Assembly (NCBI GenBank): GCA_025201365.1
Contig: JAIXMF010000092.1
Coordinates: 1-41,963 of the forward strand
DNA: 41,963 nt
Direction of reading: 5' to 3'
DNA from: Syncephalis plumigaleata
Lineage: Eukaryota > Zoopagomycota > Zoopagomycetes > Zoopagales > Piptocephalidaceae
Shown here piece by piece: positions 19,293 to 31,277 of this stretch (position 1 is the first letter of the stretch; every line of letters begins with the position of its first letter). The position numbers and the translations under genes were made by a program. The notes under the pieces were generated by a model. The model ran no database searches and was not told the origin of the DNA. It saw nothing but the letters and a program-made list of their open reading frames with translations.

Positions 19293-21613
19293 CTAGATTG
19301 CTCGATGCGTGCCACGTTCCTTGCCACTCTCCATCTTTGCCGTACGCGCACCAAACTGTATCGCACGCTTCCATCGTGTACTCGTGTCTTTCAAGTTTAA
19401 TTCGCATGCTGCCATTGCTCGTAGTAGCATCTTCTCTCCTACACCTCGCGGTAAGCGTGGATCCGTTTTTACATGTATCGGTAGTTCGCACGCGTAACTG
19501 ACTACATTTTCATCTAGAAATGGGAAGCGAACCTCGCGTGCTCTATCAGAAATAATCCTATCATCGCGCCCTATTCATTATCACTCCCGTTAACAACACA
19601 GCGATAGTTGCCCATGCCATTTATTCTTACCGAGATTACGCGACGATATCCTATCTATATCTAATTGCACCTATATTATCCGTATAGAGATCGTTAGCTT
19701 TACCATAAGCTACGGTAGGTGCATCTATCATTTTTACCTCATCGATAAGACTGGACCAGCCACCTCGTCGCCATGCCTCTCGATGTCGAGTATACCCGGC
19801 AAATAACTCGTCGGCTCCCAGTCCACTTAGTAACACCGGGCATTGACTGTCATATGGCTCGGAATCATCCAGATTAGCAGTGGTCCGACTGCCTTTACCG
19901 CCCGCAGCAAACCACAATGCCATGGCAATACTCTACCAATACTATAAATACAAATACAAATACAAATAGTAATCTACTCACCATATCCATGAGTGTGGTG
20001 GCTGGTGCCATCAGTTGCATAATATGCGATTTAGCCGCACAAGCATCGGCATATGGTACATTAACCTCGACAAATTGCCATGGTCGATTTGGTGCTAAAC
20101 GTCTAGGAGCAGGGCAGTATTGATTAGTGTAAGTCCATCTAATTTAGCATTCATTACACGCATACTGTAATTCTGCAAGACCGCATCGACCGGTTTTCCT
20201 ATCAGGCACTTCGTAGGCAGTTGCAGTGTTGTTTTTATTCAGTGTACGTGGGTTCTCGAACGCCACATTAATCAGATCCACCGGCTCACCCGTCGGTAAA
20301 TGTCGATCTGCCAGTGCAGCCAGACACATACAATCAAGACCACCAGAGAATAGAATGCCTAATCTGGATTGTTTCTTACTATGAAGATAGTAAATAGTTA
20401 ACAGGCGAGTATTCCGTCGTAGCATCCCAACCTTACCTATGGCCAGGAATGTCAATTACTCGACATTGCACGGCATTTGATAGTAATTGCAGTAATTTCT
20501 GTTGTGGTGCTTTTAATAATGATACATAGTTTGGATCATCCCAAGGTAGTAATTCTTCATGTATTGGCAATAAATCCTCATCTGCATCAGGTATTGCTTT
20601 GTTAAGACGACCGAATGGCAACGGCTAATACAGCAATAATGATTAGTCTATCTTATAGTAACAAATGATACTGTATTGCTTACAAGATAATCATCGGTGC
20701 TTGTTTCCACTAGTTCCGGTGATATCCATCGTGTCATCTTCATGCTATGCGGTATCGTATCATTGCCATCTAGTAATCGAGACAAGTCAAGAGAAAAGAT
20801 CCCCATCGCGGGCACTTCAGTTGCATATTCCGTTGGTAATGGCATAGCATCGTTACTTGTTGTATTATCCCGCATCCCCTCCTCATTATTAGTTGGCTCA
20901 AGTCCCACAGATGCTATAACAAGTCTATCAATATCATCTTGTCGATAATAACGCCATAACAACGACCTCCTGCCGAGACAATCGCGTCCAAACCATAGAC
21001 GACGCTGTTTAGCCTACAGAGGTACAGCACGGGTAGCTTAGTTGCAGCAAATGTGCCGTACATTCACTTACCTGGTAATAAATAAAGCCAAATGGACCTC
21101 GAATACGATGCAACACGTCTAATGGAGATGCAGCCGCGTCTAATGCTTCTAACAAACACAAGCCATCATTTCTATGTCCAATCTAGGCAGGTCATTCGTT
21201 GATATTTGCGCATCTACAATAAACTAAACATCTAGCGACTTACCTCTAGTCCAGCGAACACTTCTCCATTCCAGCATAATATATTGCCATGTTGATCTTT
21301 CAGCGGTTGTTGCGTAGGCTGCGGTCCTCTTAAATGAAGCGTTGCTCCTTCAAAGTACATATCAATCATTCTATCCGTCGATGCAGCATCCTCGTTTACA
21401 CCGCTATCCAATCTACACTGACAATATCCAGTAGCATCTGGACCTAGTGTTACTATGATTAAACAACTGTATTCTATACAATAGCGTATTCCAATTACCA
21501 CGTCTTCGATTAGCTTCAACAAGTGGCTGCCATTCCTTTAACGCTACACTACACGGCTGTTTCTCAATAGACGATATCGTGCCAACTTGTAAGGCAAATA
21601 CAATACCGCACAT
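19293..21613 (-). CDS. ASNSD1: Asparagine synthetase domain protein, ASNSD1-type
   Basis: Ten exons: 21613-21499, 21443-21244, 21182-21072, 21013-20684, 20624-20437, 20378-20166, 20102-19982, 19932-19704, 19654-19631, 19570-19293. They sum to 1809 nt, 602 aa. The protein opens MCGIVFAL, so Cys2 can be the nucleophile of a class-II glutamine amidotransferase domain. NRRRGPD, GNILCWNGEVFAG and RGPFGFIYY follow. The synthetase half has the PP-loop LFSGGLDC, then PVDLINVAFENP, EVPDRKTG, RPWQFVEVNV, TTLMDMSIAMALWFAA and SGLGADELFAGY. The C-terminus has ISSRNLGRDDRI, VRFPFLDENVVSY and LPRGVGEKMLLR. These blocks follow ASNSD1/YML096W-type proteins rather than classical ASNS. Their substrate is not well established, so asparagine synthesis should not be assumed. 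A 24-nt micro-exon (19654-19631) is needed to join ISSRNLG to the rest. Confidence 0.88.
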
Positions 21614-21856
21614 TATAGCTAGACAGAGAGTACAATTATAGAGAGCAGCAGTAGTAGTAGTAGCAATTCGTTGTTGTTATTGTCGTCACTTGTTGAATGT
21701 GTTATGATCACGTTCGACTGACACTTTCCATTTCATCAATGTCTTTTCTTTTTCTTCTTCAACTATTGGTCGTATTATTCCACTACCCTATTACTACCAC
21801 TATTGCTATTGATACTATATCATTTACTAGTAGCTAGTCACTATTGTTTAACAGAC
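21614..21856. promoter_or_regulatory. Divergent promoter with (AGT)n microsatellite
   Basis: 243 bp lie between the divergent start codons of the ASNSD1-like (-) and PAM2/SMR (+) genes. A GCAGCAGTAGTAGTAGTAG run lies at about 21644-21662 and a TTTCTTTTTCTTCTTC tract at about 21745-21760. The interval should drive both genes. Confidence 0.5.
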
Positions 21857-23736
21857 ATGCAGTCGGCCTTTACTGATAGCAATAATACTCGTCGCTCAGC
21901 CATTACCGAGCTAGCTTCAGAGTTAACGGAATTACGTGTAAATGCTACTGAATTCATACCTACATTCTCACTGTCAGGTAGGCTTGACGTGACAACAAAC
22001 AAGCAGAATGTGCCTTTGCCACGACGTGTAACTAACTAATTAAACTAATTAAAGAAGGAACACCATTATTCACTACGGTATCCTCGTCAGTAGCGCTGCA
22101 AAGTATGGAATTGACGTCGAATTCATGGACGAGCCAGCCACCAAGTGTCACTGCTGATAATCAATCGTCGTATCTTTGGAAGTCTAGTAGTTCGGCAGCA
22201 ACAACATGGAAACGACCAAGTTATACGTCTTCATTCGCTACTATTGATTCAACATCGTCATCTTCTGTGAATATAATGGATAATGACTCGGAACAAACGT
22301 TCGATGCATTTGTTACTGATTTAACGCGTAATCTTCTCGAGTTAACAGAAATTGAAGATGACACAGAGCAAATTTATTCGTCTAAATCAACATGTACAAA
22401 TACTAATACGACTAATAACGACAATGATACGATACTCGATGCCAAAGTAGAAGAGGCGCCACAAGCATCAGAATCATCGACCAATATGACACAGGTCTTT
22501 GAACCAGAGAGTATGTCGCCGTTTCAGCTATTGCAAGTGGTATTCTATGATCGACCAGCCGACAGTATCAATAAACTACTTGAAGAGAACAATTATGATG
22601 TAGAAGCGGTGTTCTCTGCAATTACAGGCATTGTACCGAGTAGTAGCAACGGCAAAGACGCGGATGAATCGACAGAACGACGATTAAGTCGACGGGAAGC
22701 AAGTAAACCGCGTGGTAATCAAATATGTCGACACTTCCTGGATGGAGGATGTTTTCGATCCGACTGTTGGTATAGCCATGATCTAGATGCATTTCTATGT
22801 AAATTCTGGATTCGTGGCCAGTGTCTTAATGCGCAGTGCCCATTCTTACACGGCGTAGATGAAGAAGTGGCAGCGCGTTTTCTCTCACAAAGCGAAGAAA
22901 TCGACGGTAGTGCAAGCGGATGCGGTGGCCATTCACGTAATAAAACGCAGAAACCGCCTGATATGTCTGATTTCCCTCAATTGACGGCATCGAATTCAAA
23001 GGAATCAGCAGCCAGGTCTGCAAACAACAAGAAGACTGCAAACAAATCTAAAATACCACTACCATTCGCTAAAGTTGCTCACAAAGCAAATACTAGTATA
23101 TCTAGCAATGGTAGTAACAATACAGCCATCGGTGCTTTACAATATACTCAGCCTACACCATCTACTAAAACACCAAGCACGGCCAAGCAAGAAAAACACG
23201 ATCAGGGTCAATCGCTTGCTCATCCAGGTCTGGCTTATCGTACGGTATCATTACCACGCTTACCTACAGGTGGTAGCGTGGCAGCACTTTATTATAAATA
23301 TCGTAGGGAAGCTACAGTTCAATTCCGCGCACGGTCTGCGTATTTGCAACGTGCTCATGAAGCGTATCGTCAAGGCAAATACGCGGTGGCTAAGCGATTT
23401 TCACTGCTAGGTCAAGGCCATAATGCGGAAATGACAAAGTATCATCGTATGGCTGCCGAACAAATATTCTCGGCGCGTAATCAACCAGGACGAGAGGCAA
23501 TTATTGATCTTCATGGACTACATACAGACGAAGCTATCTACTTCTTAGACGCTCGACTATGGGATCTTGAAGCTGAACACACGCATCGATGTTTCGTCTT
23601 TACGGGATCGGGCAACCATTCCAAGGGTCAGGCTAAATTATTACCGGCAGTTCTTGACTATCTCATGAATGAAGGATTTACCATGGCTGATTGTTCGCCT
23701 GACCGACGCGGTGGTATGCTTATTGTTGAATGGTAG
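21857..23736 (+). CDS. PAM2 - CUE-like - two CCCH zinc fingers - DUF1771 - SMR domain protein
   Basis: Two exons, 21857-21977 and 22055-23736 (1803 nt, 600 aa); an acceptor 3 nt further on is also possible. Exon 1 carries LRVNATEFIP (residues 26-35), which matches the spacing of the PAM2 motif that binds the MLLE domain of poly(A)-binding protein. A CUE-like helical segment follows (SPFQLLQVVFYDRP...NYDVEAVFSAI, about 195-230). Next come two CCCH fingers, both C-x7-C-x4-C-x3-H (CRHFLDGGC...H and CKFWIRGQC...H, about 263-302). After a Ser/Asn linker there is a DUF1771 helix (YRREATVQFRARSAYLQRAHEAY), then a SMR domain with IIDLHGLHTDEA (about 523) and FTGSGNHSKG. SMR domains can be RNA endonucleases and CCCH fingers bind RNA, so a role in PABP-linked mRNA surveillance or decay is inferred. 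Domain order recalls plant CID5-7 and N4BP2-like proteins. Confidence 0.85.
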
Positions 23737-24411
23737 CCTAGAGAAAATAAAATAAACTAGTTTGGTGAATTAAAAATGATAGCTGCCAATAAATGAAGCG
23801 GTAGTAATACTTGTTGTAATGCGTAAGCAGTATTATTACTACTATTGAAATAATTGATGTATGGTCCAAGTTTTGAATACATATGTAAAAGTAACGCACC
23901 ACGTAGATCATCATAATAATCCATTGATGCACTGCTATGGCTAGTACACGCAAGCGTAGATGTGTAGTGGGATTAGTTATTAGCATATGCGACATGGATC
24001 ATCATGAAGAGTGCCTGATGTTGACAACAACAAGTCAGTCAGGTTTGTTTCGTATTAAATACTTTATGATATTGACAACGACTAGTAGAGCATAGCTTGT
24101 ACGTGGTCAGTAGCATTACAGCTTGTTGCCTAGTTGTTTACATGTTTATCGAGTGTGCATTACAGCTTGTTGCCTAGTTGTTATTGCGCTATCGAGACAA
24201 ATTGAACATCATGAGTTGGTTCTCTATCTATCTCTCATCTATTACATAGCCGTGCACTCGTCGTGCTATTCAACTGCACGATACATTATAATAAACAAGC
24301 TTGTACACATCAATGACTTGCCGGTGAACATTGCAATCTATAAGGTTTATAATAAACACGAATGAGTATGAAGAGAAGGAGATGGCTGGCGTGGATCTGC
24401 TGCCACAGCTG
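23737..24411. other. Intergenic region containing the outer edge of inverted-repeat arm A
   Basis: Convergent 3' regions of the PAM2/SMR gene (+) and the TPR gene (-). The duplicated sequence starts at 23885; 23737-23884 is unique. A minus-strand ATG frame of 85 codons (23995-23738) runs across the junction, and its C-terminal part differs in arm B. I regard it as probably non-coding. Confidence 0.5.
24114..24182 (+). repeat. Direct repeat, two 25-bp copies 44 bp apart
   Basis: The unit beginning CATTACAGCTTGTTGCC occurs at 24114-24138 and 24158-24182. The same pair is present in arm B (about 40638-40706, opposite strand), so the small duplication predates the large one. Confidence 0.8.
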
Positions 24412-26552
24412 CTATTTATCCATGTTGTCGATCATACGTCGTAGTCGTTCGTCTACACCTTGCACGCCACTGGGACGAGCATCAATTGCTATTCGGCGCT
24501 GATCCAATTCCAAATAGCTAGTCGTCATATTGCGAAGCATGTCTCTGTAGCGGTGATCGTCAATGCTATAACTGGAGCATAGTTGATGAAGCACCGTGGA
24601 CATCACCGCGAGCTGTTGTCGCTTACAGCGTAGCTGCGTGGACCAGTTGCCATCGGTGAGCATGTCCAATTCGTATGCATGTTTCCGTGGCCGTATTGCC
24701 GTTGCAGCTGCATTGGTGGCTGCCTGTTGCATCGATGACGGGAATATCGCTGGGTTGTTGAGTATGGTTAGCGCGTCATTGTGACGATTGTTCTGCAGAA
24801 ACAGCACAGCAATGTAAATATCCGATAGAAATCTATAAACAGAGCGTCAATACACGCTGCTAGACGATTGTGTGATGACACGCGAGTAGACGTCTTACTT
24901 GATACGCTGTGCCGCTATCTTGGCTTCCTCCTCCTCCTGATCGTCTCCCGTAAGCCATGCTGTGTCAATGTCAATGAACTGGCGTAATAGTAGCTTGGCC
25001 GTGGCGTATTCCTGTCGCTGTAACTCGCACCAGGTCCATGCCACTAGGCCATAGGCATACGGTAGACGATACGTGGTGGGTAGTCCACCGAGTCCGTTCA
25101 CCAGCTCATTAATGTCTTTCGATTGCACGTCCACCGTGGACTCATCGAGTAGCATCACCAAATACTGGCGGAAACATGCCGCTGCATACTCCAATGAATA
25201 GGCTGTGTCGCGACTAATTCTGTTGCCAATCATTAGCAAGCAGCAGTCGATTGTCTGCTCTACTTACGTTATATTTAGTAGCTGTTCTAATGCATCAATC
25301 ATTCTACGATGTATATCGGATATTCGTGAGTGTGATCTCAATTGGTACTGATGTCTATCCTATAGCTTTTACATGAGCTATCCATGCATTCATTATTATT
25401 CTTCTACTGCTACTACTTACTAATTCATCAACGTATAAATAAATAATAGCCTCGCCTAGTAGTAACCAGTAGATGGACGACGTGTATTGCTGTTTATCCA
25501 GTTGTCTAACTAAAAACTCTTCTACCTGATTAATGGTGGCGATCAGCTGGCCCGTGACCAGTTGAACTAGACATCGATTGATAAACAATGCCTCGCGTAT
25601 TGAACAGCAGCCATGTTGCATACGATAGACTAGCATGCCGTTAGTTTATAGTAAATTAGTAAATAAACATGCACACATGCGTCAATAGTTGCTACTTACA
25701 TTGACCACGCGTCCGCTGTTTCTCTTCTCTATCCAAGAGTGCTGTTGCTTCATTAAAGGCGTACGCCGCAAGTCCCCATTTACCCTGTTGCAAGTAGATG
25801 CATCCGCGTGCATTCTGATCAATCGCTCGAGTGTCTGCCGTGTCCACGGTCCAGTTCACCAGGTCATACGGCGTATCCGTCTGATAGCACGCGAGGGCCA
25901 ACTGCGAACGTAAATGCCAATGAGCCACGTAAAGCGGACGATGCGTATCTTCGTGCGACTCCTCGGGAATGTTCAACTGCAGTAGATTGCCTACGGCATC
26001 CCATTTCCTACCGGATGCCAGCTGGACACGCGCCTCGTATAAGCGATAAACAATGTCAAAGTAGCCTGGCTCGTCTGGCGTTGCGTGCTTATCCACTGAG
26101 TCGGGCGCTAGTTTCCCGAAATACTCGATAGCGCATCGTATGTTGCGTTCGCCGAGGAACAAATCAAGCGCCAGCAGTACGAGCGACACCTCCAACCGTG
26201 ATTCAGCCTTACGCTCGTTAAAGCATACCGCTTGCAGTATGGTCAGCGCTTTCTGAGGCCGATTAGCGTAGAAACAATAGAGCGCGCGATTGAACTGAGC
26301 GATAAACGTGGAATCAGTGCTGCGCTTCCCGTCAGGAATTGCTTCGTGCAGGTCAAGCCACTGTTCAAAGGAGGCGGCGTATTTCTGTTGGGTTGCATAC
26401 CATTGCGCAACTACGAGATTACGCTTGACCAGTTCGTTGCCACCGTCAAGCAGCTTGTCTAGTTCGGTAAGTGCCACGATTGCCTGCTCGTATTCACGCT
26501 CACGAAAGGCAACTGTAGCTTCTAGGGCCAGCTCACGCGATACGGACGACAT
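24412..26552 (-). CDS. TPR protein resembling CCR4-NOT subunit CNOT10 (intact copy)
   Basis: Five exons: 26552-25700, 25629-25421, 25347-25268, 25219-24899, 24832-24412; 1884 nt, 627 aa. The ATG at 26552 is the first in a frame open further upstream only through GTG. The protein is almost all helical with TPR-like pairs: LALEATVAFREREYEQAIVA at the N-terminus, STFIAQFNRALYCFYANRPQ, then ARGCIYLQQGKWGLAAYAFN and C-terminal SDIYIAVLFLQNNRHNDALTIL. The last two resemble the corresponding CNOT10 repeats (NNxGCIH...K..LA..YF and LY..EA.LLL). CNOT10 pairs with CNOT11 on the NOT module and is missing from budding yeast. Confidence in TPR is high and in CNOT10 moderate. The gene lies 375 bp downstream of H4 on the same strand and is duplicated in arm B. 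Confidence 0.6.
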
Positions 26553-26927
26553 TATTAGGGAAGGCGAGAGGGTGGTAAACACACAACGTATAATAAATCA
26601 ATTAGACGAATGACATGACAAGACGTTAGATGAGATGATAGAGAATATGATACAAAACTAGAACATTGATGCTGTTAATGATGATAATGATAATGATAAT
26701 GATGATACGTTTATATGAAACCGTTTCCGCAAACGGATATAGTTTAATTGCTGTACTATACAGAAGAGCGAGCTAAGCAAAAAATAATGCCAAAGTGAAA
26801 AAGTATTCGTCGTCGTCGTCATCATCAGTGGTGAGACGTGGAACAAATACCAATAACAACACGAGAGAATGAGAGTGCGCGTGCGTGCGTGTGTGCGTAG
26901 GCGCTGGCGAGAGTGCAAACGAATGGT
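26553..26927 (-). other. H4 3' region and TPR-gene upstream region
   Basis: 375 bp between the H4 stop and the TPR start, holding the 3' end of H4 and the promoter of the TPR gene. It contains (ATGATA)n at about 26677-26706 and GTCGTCGTCGTCATCATC at about 26809-26826. The same sequence is present in arm B. No gene is seen. Confidence 0.55.
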
Positions 26928-28128
<1,201 letters not shown>

Positions 28129-28587
28129 ATGTCACCACTACCATCATTCATGTCTATTCTGACGCAGATTAGAACGTGTGTGCGGACACGTTAGTCGTCT
28201 TTGAGATGCGCTTTTGCAGGCCGTCTCGCCTAACATATCATATATACACAATCATCATTGTCCTGCTGTGCCCCATAGGCTTCTCTTTCTCACCGGCCTA
28301 CCTGCTCAATGTCCCTTCCTCTCTGGCGTGTCCCGCGCGCCCTTTGTTTATGGTCTCTTTGGTGATGTTCGTTTTTGCTTGTTTCTCTGGGCATTGTCAG
28401 CGCCGCTTTCTTATCTCCTCCTACTCTATTTCTGCTGGTGCATGCGTGCATGTGTAATAATAATACAATCTCTATCGTTTCCGCATTCATATTGTGCAAT
28501 TCTAAATGTTTGTTTATCATGATGTACTCTTGTATTTGTTTTGTTTGTTTGTTTACGCGAATAATACGCGTGTATCTTGTTTTTATT
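28129..28587. other. Intergenic region between convergent H3 and AOS1
   Basis: About 460 bp, CT/GT-rich, holding the H3 3' region. Open frames in this stretch have no recognisable content. TTTGTTTTGTTTGTTTG runs lie near 28536-28553. I did not find a metazoan-type histone 3' stem-loop. Confidence 0.5.
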
Positions 28588-29966
28588 TTATTTTAGTGTA
28601 TTAATCAACCCTGTGCCTTCAACGCCATTATATGCAAAGAAATTAGCCACCGGTAGATCCTTGCCTGATACCACTTTGAGTATCTCCTGTGCGAGTATTC
28701 CTCCTAATATCGCGCATACTGGTGCAAATTCTACTTGGCTTGCATCCGCCAATTGTCTAAATACTCGATGGTTCACGTTAGCAACGTTTTTTACTAGTTC
28801 TTTTTTTCTCTCTCTTTTTTTACCTGATCAATTCATCAGGAACTACAGTTTCTGCTACCCCCATCGCGTCAGTTACGCGTTTCCTTATTATTTTTAACTG
28901 GTTGAGATCATTCGCGTCCTCTGCTTTCGGTAAACGCTGATGTTCAGTCTCAAACTCCCACAATGCTAACACAAGGATTATAATAGTTAATTTTGATGTA
29001 GCTTCTAAGCTTTACATATTCAACCTACTTCGTAATGTAAAATAAAGCGGTGATACTTTGCGTCTCAGCTGCTTTGCCGTTAATCCCGTCCATATTGCTG
29101 CTAGTGCTGACGCCAATGACACATACACTTCCGTGTGCTCAGTTCTAATTGTACTCTTCTCTGCACCTGCTTTACCTGCTACTTGTTGCTCCCTTGATTA
29201 TAGCAATATGTCGATTAATGATAGATCCCGTCTAGTAAACGCACTTACTCTATGTATCTATGTGTAGCCAAATCACTAAAGATATACCCAAATGTTCCAT
29301 AGGTTTGTGCCGAGAAGAATCCAATACTATTTGTTCGACATACTTCATCTAATGTCACCTGTCGTGTGATGTACCAGTTAGTTAGTAGAGAGTGCTACAT
29401 CGTCATACGAATAACTACTTGGTATAGCGTACCAGCTGAGGCAATGCTACGCCTGACCAGCATATAATGTTGCTTTTATCGAATTGCTTCACGTCCAGTT
29501 CACGCGTGTTCATGCAATACACCTCAATGTTTACGCGTGGATTCAATTCGCGTAGCGCTTTAGCTGCGACTTCAACACGCTATTTTACAAGTACGCCTTA
29601 GTATATTACTAGATGACTAGCTAACTGACTAGCTAGCTAGCTAATCAGCTACTAACCGGTTGACCAACGTGTGCTTCCGTAAAGTAGAACTGCGCTTCTA
29701 GATCTTGCTCTCGTATTAACACATCGTCCACGAGGATTAGACGACCAACACCCGCTAATACGAGGTTTTTACAAGCCTCGTTGCATAGTGCAGTATAGCC
29801 TGCAAACACGACCGTTGCTTGACGAATTCTACATTGACCGTAACGGCAATTAAGCATAGTGCTTCCTCTTTAGCCTATTGTTACTCTACCTCTCCTGCGA
29901 CTCTAGTCCCCATAAACGAATCTGACGATCATAGAGGGCGGCTTCATCTTGCGTAATAGTGGCCAT
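28588..29966 (-). CDS. AOS1: SUMO-activating enzyme subunit 1 (AOS1/SAE1)
   Basis: Seven exons: 29966-29890, 29828-29657, 29579-29433, 29358-29249, 29192-29029, 28965-28824, 28756-28588; 981 nt, 326 aa. The N-terminus ITQDEAALYDRQIRLWGLE is diagnostic for the E1-like family. ACKNLVLAGVGRLILVDD, EQDLEAQFYFTE, RVEVAAKALRELNPRVN and FGYIFSDLATHRYIE follow. The C-terminus has SPLYFTLRTLWEFE and VEFAPVCAILGGILAQEILK, both typical of AOS1. With UBA2 it adenylates SUMO. It lacks the catalytic Cys domain, as expected for this subunit. The usual GxGxxG nucleotide loop reads AGYTALCNEA and so is degenerate. The acceptor of exon 5 (AAG at 29193) is non-preferred; a TTAG some 50 nt downstream is an in-frame alternative. 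Confidence 0.9.
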
Positions 29967-30378
29967 GATTGAATAAATGTAGTAGTAGTAGTGACAACAG
30001 CAATCATAATAATGGTAATAAATGAATAAATAAACGATGGCCATGTCAGATTTAGATACGCATTAAATTAAATTGTAAGCAGCATTTGATATGTACATAA
30101 AGAGTAGTTAAAGTGTATATACCCTTACTTATCGTAATCGTATATCTCGTCGAATAATGCATTAAATTGTACTTTCATTGTACGGTACGGTATTTAACCG
30201 TATTCTTAATGTAAATACGTAATAAAATACATTATAATTACAAACAATCTAAATTATATTCGAAATCATTAGTCAATATTCTATAATGTTATGTGCATAT
30301 ATTTGCGTTCATTTATATTTTATCAAATACACATAATGATATAGATATATATTAACAATTTCGCGTATATTCATTTAT
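29967..30378. other. Intergenic region, AOS1 promoter
   Basis: About 410 bp of very AT-rich DNA upstream of AOS1 (-) and downstream of PSMG4 (-). A GTAGTAGTAGTAG run lies at about 29980-29992. No gene is seen. Confidence 0.5.
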
Positions 30379-30862
30379 TTATTTACTAGCAAGTGTCTCT
30401 TTAAGCCACGTCAAAAGAATACGCTCTGCATACACGGTGATATCCGTGTCGGTGGGTAACTCCCAGCTTACGTAGAAGGGTGTACGGAAGCGTTGAACTA
30501 GATTGACGTTTTCCTTTTTATTAGCCACACCATTGACACTTGACACGTAACCGCTACTACACCTACCTAGTCGACGTCCAAGTTGACAGGCAAAATCCTC
30601 GCTCGTATCGCCCAGTACTGTAGTGGCAAATGCCGCGCCCTTTCAATGCTACAGGTAAGTGATTTGTCTCGTTAGATTATGCACGACTTGCAATTACCTG
30701 TGTCGTGTTGGATGAGGGTATGGCCAGCGACATGTTCGTCAATACAGGCGTACTGCTTACCCATAGCATAGCACTGTCGGGTAGGTTTAGCAGCTGGAAA
30801 TACACGGGCGTGTCCATAAACCGCGTCGTGTGTTGACAGGAAACTATGGCCGAGGTAGTCAT
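30379..30862 (-). CDS. PSMG4: Proteasome assembly chaperone 4 (PSMG4/PAC4)-like
   Basis: Three exons: 30862-30698, 30639-30567, 30497-30379; 357 nt, 118 aa, close to the 123 aa of human PSMG4. Matching blocks in order are TPVYFQLLNLPDSAMLWVSS (compare VHFHVMRLTDSLFLWVG), NMSLAIPS, TTVLGDTSEDFACQLGRRL and FYVSWELP near the end. The family helps assemble the alpha ring of the 20S proteasome together with PAC3. The second exon uses an AAG acceptor, which is unusual but forced by the reading frame: a TAG slightly upstream brings in a stop. The start codon is 416 bp from that of POL1, in the opposite direction. Confidence 0.8.
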
Positions 30863-31277
30863 GTGGCAGTACTATACGATAATGATAAACAGCAACAACA
30901 AGCTAGATGATGAAAGAGGAAGGAGAATGCTCGTTGATCAGTATGTGAGACACTTATTAATAGTACGTGGATTGGAAGCTAATAATAATAATAATAAAGA
31001 TTTGTCGTCATTCCTATGCAACTTGCACTTTCACAACTACTGTACTATGCCGGTATACATGCGTAAACGCGTTGAATCCTCATACAGTTCATGTATGCAA
31101 TACAAATAGCGTAATAGCTCCGTAGTATGAACGCGAGATATATTAATTTGTAGGCGCGCTTTTTTTTTTCTTATTTCCTCCATTCTCCCTTTCATTATTT
31201 CCTTTGATTTTTCCGCGTGTATTAGCCTCCTATTACTATTTCTTTCCATTAACCGTTGCCGGTAGCTAACGACAGTC
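30863..31277. promoter_or_regulatory. Divergent promoter between PSMG4 and POL1
   Basis: The interval contains an (AAT)n run near 30982-30997 and a long T/CT tract (about 31158-31205) before the POL1 ATG. A plus-strand ATG frame here (30846-31109) overlaps PSMG4 and has no recognisable content. No MCB-type ACGCGT box is obvious within it. Confidence 0.45.

Noticed and set aside
19293-21613. Calling this gene classical asparagine synthetase (ASNS/asnB)
   Set aside because: The blocks (GLDC PP-loop, EVPDRKTG, ISSRNLGRDDR, FPFLDENVV) follow the ASNSD1 type, whose activity is not established.
30846-31109. 87-codon plus-strand ATG frame
   Set aside because: Overlaps the PSMG4 start on the other strand, lies in the divergent promoter, and has no recognisable content.
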